A stretch of DNA of 64,000 nucleotides, taken from positions 1 to 64,000 of the forward strand of contig JANQQK010000046.1 of assembly GCA_028289375.1 (NCBI GenBank), read 5' to 3'. The notes under the pieces are model-generated. The model saw nothing but the letters and a program-made list of their open reading frames with translations. It made no database searches and was not told where the DNA came from. How positions within the stretch are numbered: the first letter of the stretch is position 1; each line of letters begins with the position of its first letter. Both the position numbers and the translations under genes were made by a program. Below, piece after piece: positions 27,009-36,061 of this stretch. The DNA is from Phycisphaerae bacterium. Lineage in GTDB: Bacteria; Planctomycetota; Phycisphaerae; UBA1845.

Positions 27009-27464
27009 CTACACGGCGTCGCTGAGCACCTTTTCGAAGATGACGAGATTGGTCGCGCTGCGTGCGTCCCAGCGCATGCCAACGATGTCGTAGCTATGGG
27101 CGAGCGCCAAGCGCAATGCGGGCTTGGATTGGTTGTTGCACTCCAGCCGCATCATCTCGTAACCCTGCTCAGTCGCCCACGCCTGCTCGGCGTCGAACAA
27201 CTGACGGGCCACGCCGAGTTGTCGCGCGTCGGGCATGACGCCACAAAGCCAACTGTAGAACGTCGTCGCACGCAGTCCATATCCGCAAAGGAAACCGACC
27301 GGCCGACCTTCCAACTGCGCCACCAGGCAGAGCGAATCGCGATGCGACGTCAGCCGACCCTGGAAGTAGTCCGACTCGACAGGCGGAACGAAGATTTGAT
27401 TGTAGAGATCACAAACAAGCCCGAACTCACCAGGCCCGACGCGAACAATTTCGGCGCTTGCCAT
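27009..27464 (-). CDS. GNAT-family N-acetyltransferase
   Basis: A 151-residue protein of the GNAT fold. The acetyl-CoA loop appears as GVMPDARQLGVARQLFDAEQ, a variant of R/QxxGxG/A. It is preceded by the strand SLCLVAQLEGRPVGFLCGYG and followed by EQGYEMMRLECNNQSKPALR. The substrate is not predictable. I chose the ATG at 27464 because GGAGAAG lies six bases upstream; the longer open frame would overlap the upstream peptidase gene and has no ribosome binding site. It is the last gene of a four-gene minus-strand run, metK-recJ-M28-GNAT, with short gaps. Confidence 0.85.
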   Translation of the reverse strand: MASAEIVRVGPGEFGLVCDLYNQIFVPPVESDYFQGRLTSHRDSLCLVAQLEGRPVGFLCGYGLRATTFYSWLCGVMPDARQLGVARQLFDAEQAWATEQGYEMMRLECNNQSKPALRLALAHSYDIVGMRWDARSATNLVIFEKVLSDAV

Positions 27465-27492
27465 CTTGCTTCTCCAGCGTGATCCCCTCACG

Positions 27493-28854
27493 TCATTGTT
27501 TGGCAGGCAACGGATAAACAGCCCGACTGCGATGGCCGGCCTCGTCCACCGCGGACACCCCAAAGATAAAGTTATCCTTGGAAAGTGGCAACGTGACCTC
27601 GGCAACCTTGCCCACACGCTTGGCATTCTGCCATTGCGATGCGGTCGTTTCACGCCACAAAATATCGTAGCCAGCCAGGTCGGATTCGGTGTTCGCGTCC
27701 CACCGCAGCGTGGTGTCGGTCGTCAGCTTGGCCGTGATCATGCGGACATTCGTTGGCGGCGCGGGAGCACGTGCGAGCGTTGCGAGGGCGGCGGCGTTGA
27801 CGCGGGCGACGTTGGCGACGTGCGCAAAGTCGATGAATTCTGGCAGATCACCGTATTGCACGCCGTCTTCGACACGCACATTCTGATGCTGATGGCGGTA
27901 GTCCTCGTTCATTTCCGTGAAGCGGACGGCTGGATAGCCCTGCAACGCGTAGGCTTTGTGATCGCCGCCGCGCAGAAAGCGGTCGAGTCGGTTGATGAGG
28001 ACAACATCGAAACCGCAGACGTAACGGTCGCACGCACGGTCGATGGCGCGGGCGAGTTGGCGTGCATCCGAGTCATGCTCGTTGCCGACGCGCTGGCGGA
28101 TGATGGCCTGTTCGGGCGTTTCGGTAAGCGGGACGTTCTCCGAGAACACGCGGACGTGACGACGATCACGCACGCCGTCAGCCGACAGTGAACTGCCGAT
28201 GGTGTCGTTGGACAGCACGCCTTCGATGTTGTCACCGCGTTGTCGGGACTTGGATGCCTGAAACTTCGAACCCAGCAGTCCCTGCTCCTCGCCGGCGACC
28301 GCCATGAAGACGATCGTCGCATCAAACTTGTGCTTCGACATCACGCGGGCCAACTCCAGAACGGCTGCGACACCGCTGGCATCGTCGTTTGCACCGGGCG
28401 CATCGCTGGTGTAGTCGGACGGATCGGAGCAGATGGAATCGTAGTGACCACTGACGATGTAAATGCGGCCCGCGCTTTCCGGCGTCGCTCCCGGAAGCGT
28501 GGCCATCACGTTGAGAATGTCGATCGACTTGACGATGCGTCGGCCGTCCGGTTCCTGGTGGTAACCATCAAGCTCAACGGTCAGCCGATTGCCATTCGCA
28601 GCGGAAATGCGTTTGAACTCATCGCGAATCCAGCGGCGGGCCGCCCCGATGCCGCGTGTCGGGCTTTCGGTTTCGCTCATCGTGTTGCGCGTGCCGAAAC
28701 CGACCAGCGTGCGGACGTGTGATTCGATTCGGGCCGGATCGATGTCGCGAACCATGGTTTGAATGTCAGGATCGAGACGGTCACGACCACCGGTTGCACA
28801 ACCGGAGATGACCAACACACACATCACGACGCCGCAAGAGGCGAGGCGTTTCAT
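27493..28854 (-). CDS. M28-family peptidase lipoprotein with C-terminal FN3-like domain
   Basis: A 453-residue lipoprotein; the signal ends at the lipobox VISGC (Cys19). The M28 domain spans about residues 50-345 with the metal set SGHYDS, APGANDDASG, AVAGEEQGLLGS, GVLSNDTIG and NEDYRHQHQN. Unlike the other M28 gene at 22073 it has no PA insert or PDZ. It ends instead in a fibronectin type III-like domain (about 362-453, APAPPTNVRMI and DLAGYDILWRE). It probably releases N-terminal residues from peptides at the cell surface. It starts 12 bases after recJ and is followed by the GNAT gene after 28 bases. Confidence 0.9.
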   Translation of the reverse strand: MKRLASCGVVMCVLVISGCATGGRDRLDPDIQTMVRDIDPARIESHVRTLVGFGTRNTMSETESPTRGIGAARRWIRDEFKRISAANGNRLTVELDGYHQEPDGRRIVKSIDILNVMATLPGATPESAGRIYIVSGHYDSICSDPSDYTSDAPGANDDASGVAAVLELARVMSKHKFDATIVFMAVAGEEQGLLGSKFQASKSRQRGDNIEGVLSNDTIGSSLSADGVRDRRHVRVFSENVPLTETPEQAIIRQRVGNEHDSDARQLARAIDRACDRYVCGFDVVLINRLDRFLRGGDHKAYALQGYPAVRFTEMNEDYRHQHQNVRVEDGVQYGDLPEFIDFAHVANVARVNAAALATLARAPAPPTNVRMITAKLTTDTTLRWDANTESDLAGYDILWRETTASQWQNAKRVGKVAEVTLPLSKDNFIFGVSAVDEAGHRSRAVYPLPAKQ

Positions 28855-28866
28855 GTCGCTTGTCCT

Positions 28867-30594
28867 TTAGCTTTCGGGGAACTGAAAATCGACCACCTGC
28901 ATCTCGACGGTGCGCCGACCATTGAAGTCGTTGATCATCGGCTCGAAGGCGACGCGACACCGGCGGTGCTCGCGAAGATCGTCGATCAGTTTGCCCTTGC
29001 CAAACGCGATGGCTTTGAGAATCGACTTGCCGTCGGAAAAGGTGGCCTGCAGATGCGTGCCCGATTGGCCGACGACGCGCGGTTCGTTCGCGAGCTGCAC
29101 CCAATCGGTCGAAAATCTCGGCGACGGATTGCCGGTTCCGAACGGTCCGAGGCCGAGCAACGCCTGCGTCGACACCATGTCGAGATCGCTCAACGCCACC
29201 TCCGCGTCCAATGACAACCGCCCACGCAGATCGCGATGCGTCAGCGTGTTGTTGGCGTGTTCGATGAACTGCTCGGTGAAGGCGGCGATGCGGTCCATTT
29301 CGATTCTTAATCCCGCGGCCTGTGCGTGGCCACCAAACTGCGCCAGGTGCGTCTCACATCGGGCGAGTGCGTCGGTGATGTGGAAGTTCGGCACGCTTCT
29401 GGCCGACCCCTGCCCGACGCCGTTGTCCAGCGAGATGATGACCGTTGGGCGACTGAACGCGTCGACCAAGCGTGAGGCCACGATGCCAATGACCCCCGCG
29501 TGCCAGCCTTCGCGGGCAAGCACGATGCCGCGCGACGCGTCCTTGGTCATGCCCGCCGCCTCGGCCATCTCTTTTGCCTGCGTGGTGATCTTGCGTTCGG
29601 TCGATTGCCGCGTCTTGTTCTGATCGTGCAGGTACAGGGCAATCTCACGTGCACGATCGGCCGTCGCACGGGTCAGCAGTTCCACGCCCAATCGAGCATG
29701 GCCCATGCGTCCGACGGCGTTGAGTCTCGGAGCGAGTTTGAAACCCACGTCGTAGCTGCTGAGTTTGCTGCCGGTCAGGCCGGTGGATTCGATGAGCGCC
29801 TGCAATCCAACGAACGGCGTGTGCGGAATCAACGCCAACCCATGACGGGCGATGATGCGGTTCTCGCCCACAAGAGGAACAACATCGGCGATCGTTCCCA
29901 ACGCCGCCAACGCCAGTGCATCGCGGAGAAACGTGCGGTACGTGTCGTTCACCTTCTCCGACTGACACAACGCCTGTGCAATCGCCCACGCCAGCTTGAA
30001 CGCAACGCCCGCACCGCACAAATCGGGATTCGGGTACGCGCCATCCAGACCGGGATGCACGATCATGGTTTCGGCGGGCAACGCCTCACCGGCTTGATGA
30101 TGATCGGTAATGATCAGTTCCGCGCCCGCCTCGCGGACCACGCGGGCCGCCTCAACCGCCGTCACGCCGCAATCCACCGAGACGATCAGATTGGCACCGT
30201 CGGCCACGATCGACCGGACCGCGTCGACGTTGATCCCATACCCCTCTTCCAATCGATGCGGGATGTAGAAACCGACGTCCGCCCCCGCCAACGTCAGCAC
30301 ATGCCACAGGATCGACACCGCCGTCATGCCGTCGACGTCATAGTCCCCGTAGATGACGATCCGTTCACGGTCGCGACATGCCTTGGCGATGCGATCGGCT
30401 GCCGCGTTGCAACCGGGCAGCATTTCGGGGGGATGAAGATCAACGAGTTGGGGTGCGAGGAATCCGGCGTGGTCATCGGAGAGACCGACGCCGCGATTGT
30501 ACATCACCTGCGCGACCAGCGGCGAGACCCGCCAGCGCATCGCAGCCTCATCGCGCTGCGACCATGCCGGCTTGACGATCCACTCCTTTTCCAC
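28867..30594 (-). CDS. recJ: Single-stranded-DNA-specific exonuclease RecJ
   Basis: A 575-residue protein with the DHH-DHHA1 architecture of RecJ, a 5'-to-3' single-strand exonuclease in recombinational and mismatch repair. Conserved motifs are visible: VIYGDYDVDGMTAVSILWH (motif I), ISVD-type VSVDCGVTAVEAA, ITDHHQAGEALP (motif III with DHH) and PNPDLCGAGVAFKLAWA. The DHHA1 glycine signature GGHAQAAGLRIE and a C-terminal OB-like part follow. Length is normal. The GTG at 30594 is preferred, with a GGAG about ten bases upstream; the open frame extends into metK, which is not plausible. It lies 46 bases after metK in a minus-strand run. Confidence 0.95.
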   Translation of the reverse strand: MEKEWIVKPAWSQRDEAAMRWRVSPLVAQVMYNRGVGLSDDHAGFLAPQLVDLHPPEMLPGCNAAADRIAKACRDRERIVIYGDYDVDGMTAVSILWHVLTLAGADVGFYIPHRLEEGYGINVDAVRSIVADGANLIVSVDCGVTAVEAARVVREAGAELIITDHHQAGEALPAETMIVHPGLDGAYPNPDLCGAGVAFKLAWAIAQALCQSEKVNDTYRTFLRDALALAALGTIADVVPLVGENRIIARHGLALIPHTPFVGLQALIESTGLTGSKLSSYDVGFKLAPRLNAVGRMGHARLGVELLTRATADRAREIALYLHDQNKTRQSTERKITTQAKEMAEAAGMTKDASRGIVLAREGWHAGVIGIVASRLVDAFSRPTVIISLDNGVGQGSARSVPNFHITDALARCETHLAQFGGHAQAAGLRIEMDRIAAFTEQFIEHANNTLTHRDLRGRLSLDAEVALSDLDMVSTQALLGLGPFGTGNPSPRFSTDWVQLANEPRVVGQSGTHLQATFSDGKSILKAIAFGKGKLIDDLREHRRCRVAFEPMINDFNGRRTVEMQVVDFQFPES

Positions 30595-30640
30595 CGTCCG
30601 CGCACTCCCGCGCCCAGGTTGTCCGTTTCGTGAAAGCCCG

Positions 30641-31819
30641 TCAGACGTTGGCGGCTGCACCCTTTGCCAACGGTGCCAGCACATCGACCTTGTCGGTCTT
30701 TTCCCAGGTGAATCCGTCGCCGGTCCGGCCAAAGTGACCATGGCGGGCGGTTTCCTGATAGATCGGTCGCCGCAGATTCAGATGCTCGATGATCCCGCGT
30801 GGCGTCAACGGGAAATGCTCACGCACCGCATCCGCGATCGCCTGCTCATCGGCACGACCCGTGCCCTCCGTGCTTACCAGCACGCTTGTCGGCTCTGCCA
30901 CACCAATCGCGTAGGACAGCTGCACTTCGCAAACGTCGGCCAACTCGGCAGCCACGATGTTCTTGGCGATGTACCGCGCCATGTAGGCAGCCGACCGGTC
31001 CACCTTCGTTGGATCCTTGCCCGAAAACGCCCCACCGCCATGCCGACCCCGACCACCGTAGGTATCCACGATGATCTTGCGACCCGTCAGACCAACGTCA
31101 CCATGCGGCCCGCCGATCTCAAAACGACCGGTCGGATTCACGTGCACGACGATGTCGTCATGCCACAACTCGCCGAGCACGGGCTTGAGTATGTGCTTGA
31201 TGACTTCGTGCTTGAGTTGATCCTGCCGATCGTTCCACGACTTGTCGTGCTGCGTCGAGAGCACGAGGGTATCAACACGGACCGGTTGCAGCCCCTCATA
31301 CTCCACCGTCACCTGCGATTTCGCATCAGGACGCAACCCCGGAATGATCTCATCGTGCCGAACAAGAGCGTGTCGCTCCACAAGGCGATGGGCCAGGTGA
31401 ATCGGCAGCGGCATCAACTCGGGCGTCTCGTTGCAGGCAAAACCGAACATCATGCCCTGATCGCCGGCCCCCTCCTTGTCGACACCCATCGCGATGTCGG
31501 CTGACTGCCGCTTGATCGACGTCAGCACCGAGCAGGACTCGTAATCAAACGCCATGTCACCCGACGTGTAGCCAATCCGGTGAATCGTGTCGCGCACGAC
31601 GTCGGAAATCTCGACATACGCCTGTGTCGTGACCTCCCCCGCCACGACGGCCATGCCAGTCGACACCATCGTTTCGCAGGCAACACGCGACATCGGATCC
31701 TGCTCCAGCATGGCGTCCAGAACGGCGTCGGAAATCTGGTCAGCCACCTTGTCGGGATGCCCCATGGAGACCGATTCGGACGTAAACAGGCAACGGCGGT
31801 TGTTCTCTTTGCTAAACAC
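30641..31819 (-). CDS. metK: S-adenosylmethionine synthetase
   Basis: A 392-residue enzyme making S-adenosylmethionine from methionine and ATP, acting as a cytoplasmic tetramer. Signatures are intact: [20 protein letters not shown] at the N terminus, the [12 protein letters not shown] hexapeptide region, [20 protein letters not shown], and the phosphate loop [19 protein letters not shown]. It starts with a GTG at 31819 preceded by AGGAAGGA six bases away, an ideal site. I looked for a SAM or SAH riboswitch in the roughly 140-base leader and saw no recognisable consensus. It heads the metK-recJ-M28-GNAT gene run. Confidence 0.97.
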   Translation of the reverse strand: MFSKENNRRCLFTSESVSMGHPDKVADQISDAVLDAMLEQDPMSRVACETMVSTGMAVVAGEVTTQAYVEISDVVRDTIHRIGYTSGDMAFDYESCSVLTSIKRQSADIAMGVDKEGAGDQGMMFGFACNETPELMPLPIHLAHRLVERHALVRHDEIIPGLRPDAKSQVTVEYEGLQPVRVDTLVLSTQHDKSWNDRQDQLKHEVIKHILKPVLGELWHDDIVVHVNPTGRFEIGGPHGDVGLTGRKIIVDTYGGRGRHGGGAFSGKDPTKVDRSAAYMARYIAKNIVAAELADVCEVQLSYAIGVAEPTSVLVSTEGTGRADEQAIADAVREHFPLTPRGIIEHLNLRRPIYQETARHGHFGRTGDGFTWEKTDKVDVLAPLAKGAAANV

Positions 31820-31964
31820 GAACTGTCCTTCCTCGTGAATTGGCCCTCGGATTGTTGACCAAGCATGCTAAGGGGATTCGCACGGTCCGACAAGCGCGTC
31901 CCACCCGCCCGCACGTGTCAACAGAGGCATTTCACAGTACACTTCAGTCGCGAGGCAGGCTGTC

Positions 31965-32459
31965 GTGTCAGCCCCGCGCGAGCCACTCATGCACACTGAG
32001 CAGAACGACACCACCGATCAAACCGCCAAGGCGCACTTCCGCGACTTCCTCAAGCATCGCGGCATCCGCCTCACCGCGCCACGAGAACACATCGTCGAAA
32101 CGGTGCTCGCCATCGAAGGCCACTTCGAAGCCGAACAACTGCTCTTCCAACTTCGCCAAAAAGGTCACCGCGTCGCCAAGGCGACCATCTACCGCACACT
32201 GCCCCTGCTCGTCGAATGCGGCATCCTCAAGGAAGTCCGTTTCGACGTGAAACAGGCCCACTACAAACGGTCCTTCGGCGAGCAAACGCATGACCAACTC
32301 GTCTGCGCCGATTGCGGCCGCATCGTCGAATTCCCCAACGACGACGTCATCGCCCTGCGCAATCGCATCGCCGATGACCACCGCTTCCGCCCCATCTCAC
32401 ACCGGTTTTCCGTCTCGGGTATCTGCTGGGAATGCGTCGAAGCCCGCGATGTCCGATAA
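31965..32459 (+). CDS. Fur-family metal-responsive repressor
   Basis: A 164-residue Fur-family regulator. The winged helix covers about residues 20-95 (GIRLTAPREHIVETVLAIEG then GHRVAKATIYRTLPLLVECG). The dimerisation and metal domain carries THDQLVCADCGRIVEF and the Cys pair ICWEC near the end, so a structural zinc is likely bound by two CxxC pairs. The usual HHDH metal cluster is changed to a single THDQ, so the regulated metal (iron, zinc or peroxide sensing) cannot be assigned. The start is GTG 31965, with a GAGGC about nine bases upstream, or ATG 31989, which gives the family-typical N-terminal length. It is divergent from metK. Confidence 0.92.
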   Translation: MSAPREPLMHTEQNDTTDQTAKAHFRDFLKHRGIRLTAPREHIVETVLAIEGHFEAEQLLFQLRQKGHRVAKATIYRTLPLLVECGILKEVRFDVKQAHYKRSFGEQTHDQLVCADCGRIVEFPNDDVIALRNRIADDHRFRPISHRFSVSGICWECVEARDVR

Positions 32460-32476
32460 CCACCCCGACCGCGCAT

Positions 32477-32516
32477 AAAAAACCGGCAAGGCACTCCCCA
32501 CCTGGCGCCTCACCGG
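32477..32516 (-). terminator. Candidate minus-strand terminator between fur and the microprotein
   Basis: Read on the minus strand, CCGGTGAGGC pairs imperfectly (two mismatches) with GCCTTGCCGG, followed directly by six T residues. No T tract follows in the plus direction. It therefore marks the end of a minus-strand transcript arriving from about 32550, where a short frame with a ribosome binding site lies. Confidence 0.6.
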
Positions 32517-32554
32517 AACGATGACAGTGCAGTATCAGTCCGCGTCAGCCTCCG

Positions 32555-32641
32555 TTAACACAACGCCGCGTACGACATCAGTGCCAGAAAACCGATCCGA
32601 ATCTTCGGACCCAGAAACCGATTCAACCTGTCTCGCCACAT
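32555..32641 (-). CDS. Possible 28-residue basic-hydrophobic microprotein
   Basis: A short minus-strand frame encodes a 28-residue peptide starting MWRDRLNRFLGPKIRIGF and ending in a Cys (an upstream in-frame ATG at 32656 would make it 33). The inner ATG at 32641 is preceded by GGGGGAAG with a five-base gap, a good ribosome binding site. A hairpin with six T residues follows about 40 bases beyond the stop on the same strand. The peptide has a basic amphipathic N-terminal half and a hydrophobic C-terminal half. The coincidence of site, frame and terminator supports it, but the length is within chance and I know no family for it. Confidence 0.4.
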   Translation of the reverse strand: MWRDRLNRFLGPKIRIGFLALMSYAALC

Positions 32642-32950
32642 ATCTTCTTCCCCCATCCTGATGCGTGCTTCTCTGCCCCTCTTCTCGCACCCCACGTGCC
32701 ATCAACCTGCACCCGACCACCGGTGAGGCCTTGCCCATAATACCCATGCCGATCGCGCGAGACGACCCAAAAATGAAAATGGGCATGTCATGCCGATCGT
32801 GACACCTGTAGCGATCGCTGCCCCAAAACCACACCTGTGTCCCCAAAGCTCCCCACCTTTGGCGATTCCGGGCGATTCTGGTACAACGCACCCCCGCGAG
32901 CCGGGATATTCTCGGACGCACAAGACACCTTGATCAGCAGGAACAGGCCA
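32642..32950. other. Intergenic region upstream of glyS
   Basis: About 310 bases without a supported gene. The motif CATGCCGATCG occurs twice (near 32745 and 32788), the second copy close behind GGGCATGT, which may be an operator-like repeat. I see no T-box or other leader element and no clear -35/-10 pair. The promoters of glyS (plus) and of the candidate microprotein (minus) must lie here. Confidence 0.4.
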
Positions 32951-34510
32951 ATGGCAACCGACAGCAAAGCCGTCATGGAGAAAATCGTCGCCCTCTGCAA
33001 GCGACGCGGGTTCATCTTTCAGTCCAGCGAGATCTACGGCGGCATCGGCGGATTCTGGGATTATGGCCCCCTCGGCACCGAACTGAAACGCAACATCAAG
33101 GACGCATGGTGGCACGACATGGTCCGCAACCCGCCCGTCGGTCCTGGCGGCAAGGAGTTCCAGATGGTCGGCGTCGACTGCTCGATCATCATGAACCCGA
33201 AGGTCTGGGAAGCCAGCGGCCACGTGGGCGGTTTCAGTGATCCGATGGTCGACTGCAAGGAATCAAAGCACAGGTATCGAGCAGACCAGTTGTCTGTTCT
33301 GCATCCTGCGCACGTCGACCACCAAGTCGGCGACGACTCACCTTGGAATCGGCTATTTGCGTTCGTTCAAGACGACGAACAATCCTACGCTGCATCGAAG
33401 AAGAAAGCCGAAAAGTACGCGAAGAAACTGCGGGTGCAACTCCCCGATCCTATCCCGACCTTTGCACTTCTCGACGTGCTTGAAAACACTGAACAACTCG
33501 CGTTGATTGTTGGTCCCGATGTCGCCGCGCCGGGAACCCTCACGGAACCGCGTGAGTTCAATTTGATGTTCCAGACTTATGTAGGAGCATTGCAGGAAGC
33601 TTCGAACATCGCCTACCTCCGTCCCGAAACCGCCCAGGGCATCTTTGCGAATTTCAAGAACGTGATGGACTCGTCGCGCGTCAAGATCCCCTTCGGCATC
33701 GCACAGGTCGGCAAGTCGTTCCGCAACGAGATCAACCCGCGCAACTACACCTTCCGCTCACGCGAATTCGAGCAGATGGAGATCGAGTTCTTCTGCCATC
33801 CGAATGAATCGAAGGAGTGGTACCAGTTCTGGCGTGACCTGCGCATCAAGTGGTACGAATCACTTCACATCAAGAGCGACAAGCTTCGGCCACGCGAGCA
33901 GGAGGGCGACGAGTTGGCCCATTACAGCGATGCCTGCACCGACATCGAGTACCTCTTCCCATTCTCCGACGAGCCGCAGGAACTAGAGGGCGTCGCCCAT
34001 CGCGGTTGCTATGATCTGTCGCAGCACGGCAAGCATGCCAAGGGCAAGGAAGATGCCTTCGCTGTCATCGACGACGCGAGCAAGGAAAAATACGTCCCGC
34101 ACGTCATCGAACCATCCGCAGGCGCGGACCGCTTCACATTGGCCGCCATCTGCGAAGCCTACACCGTCGACGAGTCGCGACCAAGCCCGGAATTCATGAA
34201 GTTCCACCCGCGTCTCGCACCGATCAAGGCCGCCGTCTTCCCATTGGTGGCCAAGGACGGCATGCCGGAGATCGCCGAACCGATCTTCCGCGAGATCAAA
34301 AAGCACTACCCCGCGCAGTTCGACGCCAAACAATCGATCGGCAAACGCTACGCCCGCATGGACGAAGCCGGCACGCCCTACTGCTTCACGGTCGATGGCC
34401 AGACTAAGGAAGACAACACCGTCACCGTCCGCGACCGCGACACCGGCGAACAGACCCGCATCAGCAAGGAATCCGTCGGCAATTTCCTGCGGGAGAAACT
34501 GTCTCTTTGA
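32951..34510 (+). CDS. glyS: Glycyl-tRNA synthetase, single-chain (GlyS/GRS1 type)
   Basis: A 519-residue class II aminoacyl-tRNA synthetase of the dimeric single-subunit type, charging tRNA-Gly. Visible features are IYGGIGGFWDYGPLGTELKR (motif 1 region), CKESKHRYRAD after VDCSIIMNPKVWEASGHVGG, LRPETAQGIFANFKNV, motif 2 FRNEINPRNYTFRSREFEQM and motif 3 VIEPSAGADRFTLAAICEAY. The C-terminal anticodon-binding domain ends in QTKEDNTVTVRDRDTGEQ. The bacterial GlyQ/GlyS alpha-beta type is not used. The ATG at 32951 has AGGAACAGG before it; the open frame starts earlier but lacks homology there. Confidence 0.95.
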   Translation: MATDSKAVMEKIVALCKRRGFIFQSSEIYGGIGGFWDYGPLGTELKRNIKDAWWHDMVRNPPVGPGGKEFQMVGVDCSIIMNPKVWEASGHVGGFSDPMVDCKESKHRYRADQLSVLHPAHVDHQVGDDSPWNRLFAFVQDDEQSYAASKKKAEKYAKKLRVQLPDPIPTFALLDVLENTEQLALIVGPDVAAPGTLTEPREFNLMFQTYVGALQEASNIAYLRPETAQGIFANFKNVMDSSRVKIPFGIAQVGKSFRNEINPRNYTFRSREFEQMEIEFFCHPNESKEWYQFWRDLRIKWYESLHIKSDKLRPREQEGDELAHYSDACTDIEYLFPFSDEPQELEGVAHRGCYDLSQHGKHAKGKEDAFAVIDDASKEKYVPHVIEPSAGADRFTLAAICEAYTVDESRPSPEFMKFHPRLAPIKAAVFPLVAKDGMPEIAEPIFREIKKHYPAQFDAKQSIGKRYARMDEAGTPYCFTVDGQTKEDNTVTVRDRDTGEQTRISKESVGNFLREKLSL

Positions 34511-34608
34511 CACCCACGGGTTATCCGTAGCCATTTTGACATCCAAGCCGTAAGAGTTTGCAATGAGCGTCCATCACGTTCTGCGCTGCGAGGGCTGATT
34601 GACGATTC

Positions 34609-35937
34609 ATGTGGAATTATCTGCATATATTCTTCCGGTCGCCGACAACGATGCTCATCGTGATTGGATTGGCTCTGTACATCATCGGCGTCATTCCACG
34701 ACGACGCGGCGACGTCCCATTCTGCCGCAAGTGCAAATACAACCTCACGGGTTCCACAAGCCAACATTGCCCCGAATGCGGCCGCCAGATCAATGCGAAG
34801 TCCGTGGTCTTCGGTGAACGCTACACGCGAAGAGGCCTGACTTACGCGTCTCTGCTGTTCTATCTTCCCGCCTATGTGCAGTTTCTGGCCATGGTGCCCT
34901 CTCTCAGCTATTACCAGTTGCTGAGCACCGAGTGGCTGATCGATGCCGCTCAGTCCGACGATGCAACCATCCATCGCCCTGCTTGGAATGAACTTCAGCG
35001 ACGAATTACCGCCCAAGACTTGACTGGCGAGGAATTTCAGGAATTGATCGACGTCAGCCTCGCCGCGCACGCGAAGTTTGCACCGGATGCCGATTTACCC
35101 CAGCAGACGTTCGAATACATCAAACTCCTCGGGACGGCCTACTCGGGAAACCACCTGACAGACGAACAAATCGATGCGCTCTGTGACAACATGGTGTACA
35201 TGGAACTGAATGTTCGCCCGACCGTACTCGCTGGAGAAAGTGTGCCGGCCGAGCTGAAGCTGCAGTACTATTCGCTACCAGCACCATGGTGGATCCGTAT
35301 TGAGAGGGTCAACATCGTCAGCGGCGGACAGATGCGATCAGACTACTCGCGCTACGCGCCTCACCGCATCCCGCTGTCTCGCTTCGGTTCATTCACCCAC
35401 CAGCTCGATTTCGATCAATATGCAATTGGGCAACATCAACTGAGTGTCAATGCGACGGTTGCAGTCTACGTTGGACAAAGTGGCAACAAGGCGAAGAGCA
35501 AACTCAAACGAGAATACGACTTCCAAATGAGGGCAGACTATGAGGTTGTTGAGTCGCTGCCACCAAACCAATTCATCGTCAGCCGCGAGAAGGAAACCGG
35601 CGATGATCTGCGCGACGCGATTTGGTTGTCGGACTTTCGCTTGCGCAATGGGCAAGTCCACGGGACGATCAACTATGAAAACCTCCCCGTGGACGTCGCA
35701 TTTGATGTCTACTCACGTGTAATTGGGGACACAACACAAGTAGAAAGTCTGCTGATTCGGAGGCAACGCTGGAAATCACGATATCGCGTGCGCTGGCCGC
35801 ACAATGGCCCCACCTTCGATACTCTCGACTTGATGCTCCGCAGCGACGTCACACGCGCCCGCCAGACCGTGGACATTTTTGAAACATGGGAGGGTGATAT
35901 CGTCTTTGAGGACGTTCCCGTCGTCGTCGAAGATTGA
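34609..35937 (+). CDS. Membrane protein with planctomycete YNLTG zinc ribbon
   Basis: A 442-residue protein of no known family. A short N-terminal membrane segment (TMLIVIGLALYIIGVIP) is followed by the zinc ribbon CRKCKYNLTGSTSQHCPECG, with four Cys as two CxxC pairs about 15 residues apart. A second hydrophobic segment, YASLLFYLPAYVQFLAMVPS, follows. The remaining 330 residues are soluble with beta-like composition and no recognised motif. The ribbon is one of three in this window. The start is ATG 34609; the ribosome binding site is weak (GAGGG about 18 bases upstream). Confidence 0.72.
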   Translation: MWNYLHIFFRSPTTMLIVIGLALYIIGVIPRRRGDVPFCRKCKYNLTGSTSQHCPECGRQINAKSVVFGERYTRRGLTYASLLFYLPAYVQFLAMVPSLSYYQLLSTEWLIDAAQSDDATIHRPAWNELQRRITAQDLTGEEFQELIDVSLAAHAKFAPDADLPQQTFEYIKLLGTAYSGNHLTDEQIDALCDNMVYMELNVRPTVLAGESVPAELKLQYYSLPAPWWIRIERVNIVSGGQMRSDYSRYAPHRIPLSRFGSFTHQLDFDQYAIGQHQLSVNATVAVYVGQSGNKAKSKLKREYDFQMRADYEVVESLPPNQFIVSREKETGDDLRDAIWLSDFRLRNGQVHGTINYENLPVDVAFDVYSRVIGDTTQVESLLIRRQRWKSRYRVRWPHNGPTFDTLDLMLRSDVTRARQTVDIFETWEGDIVFEDVPVVVED

Positions 35938-36061
35938 TCACCTTCAGATGTGTATCGCGTTGACTCCCGATGCCCGGTCACGCTCATCTTATCGCGACAG
36001 CGAACCCGACACACTGGGCTACGCCGCGTTCCAACGTGCCTTCAGGCCTTGATCGTCGTCA

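Noticed and set aside
31820-31964. Possible SAM or SAH riboswitch upstream of metK
   Set aside because: No conserved riboswitch core or terminator hairpin is visible; a covariance-model search would be decisive.
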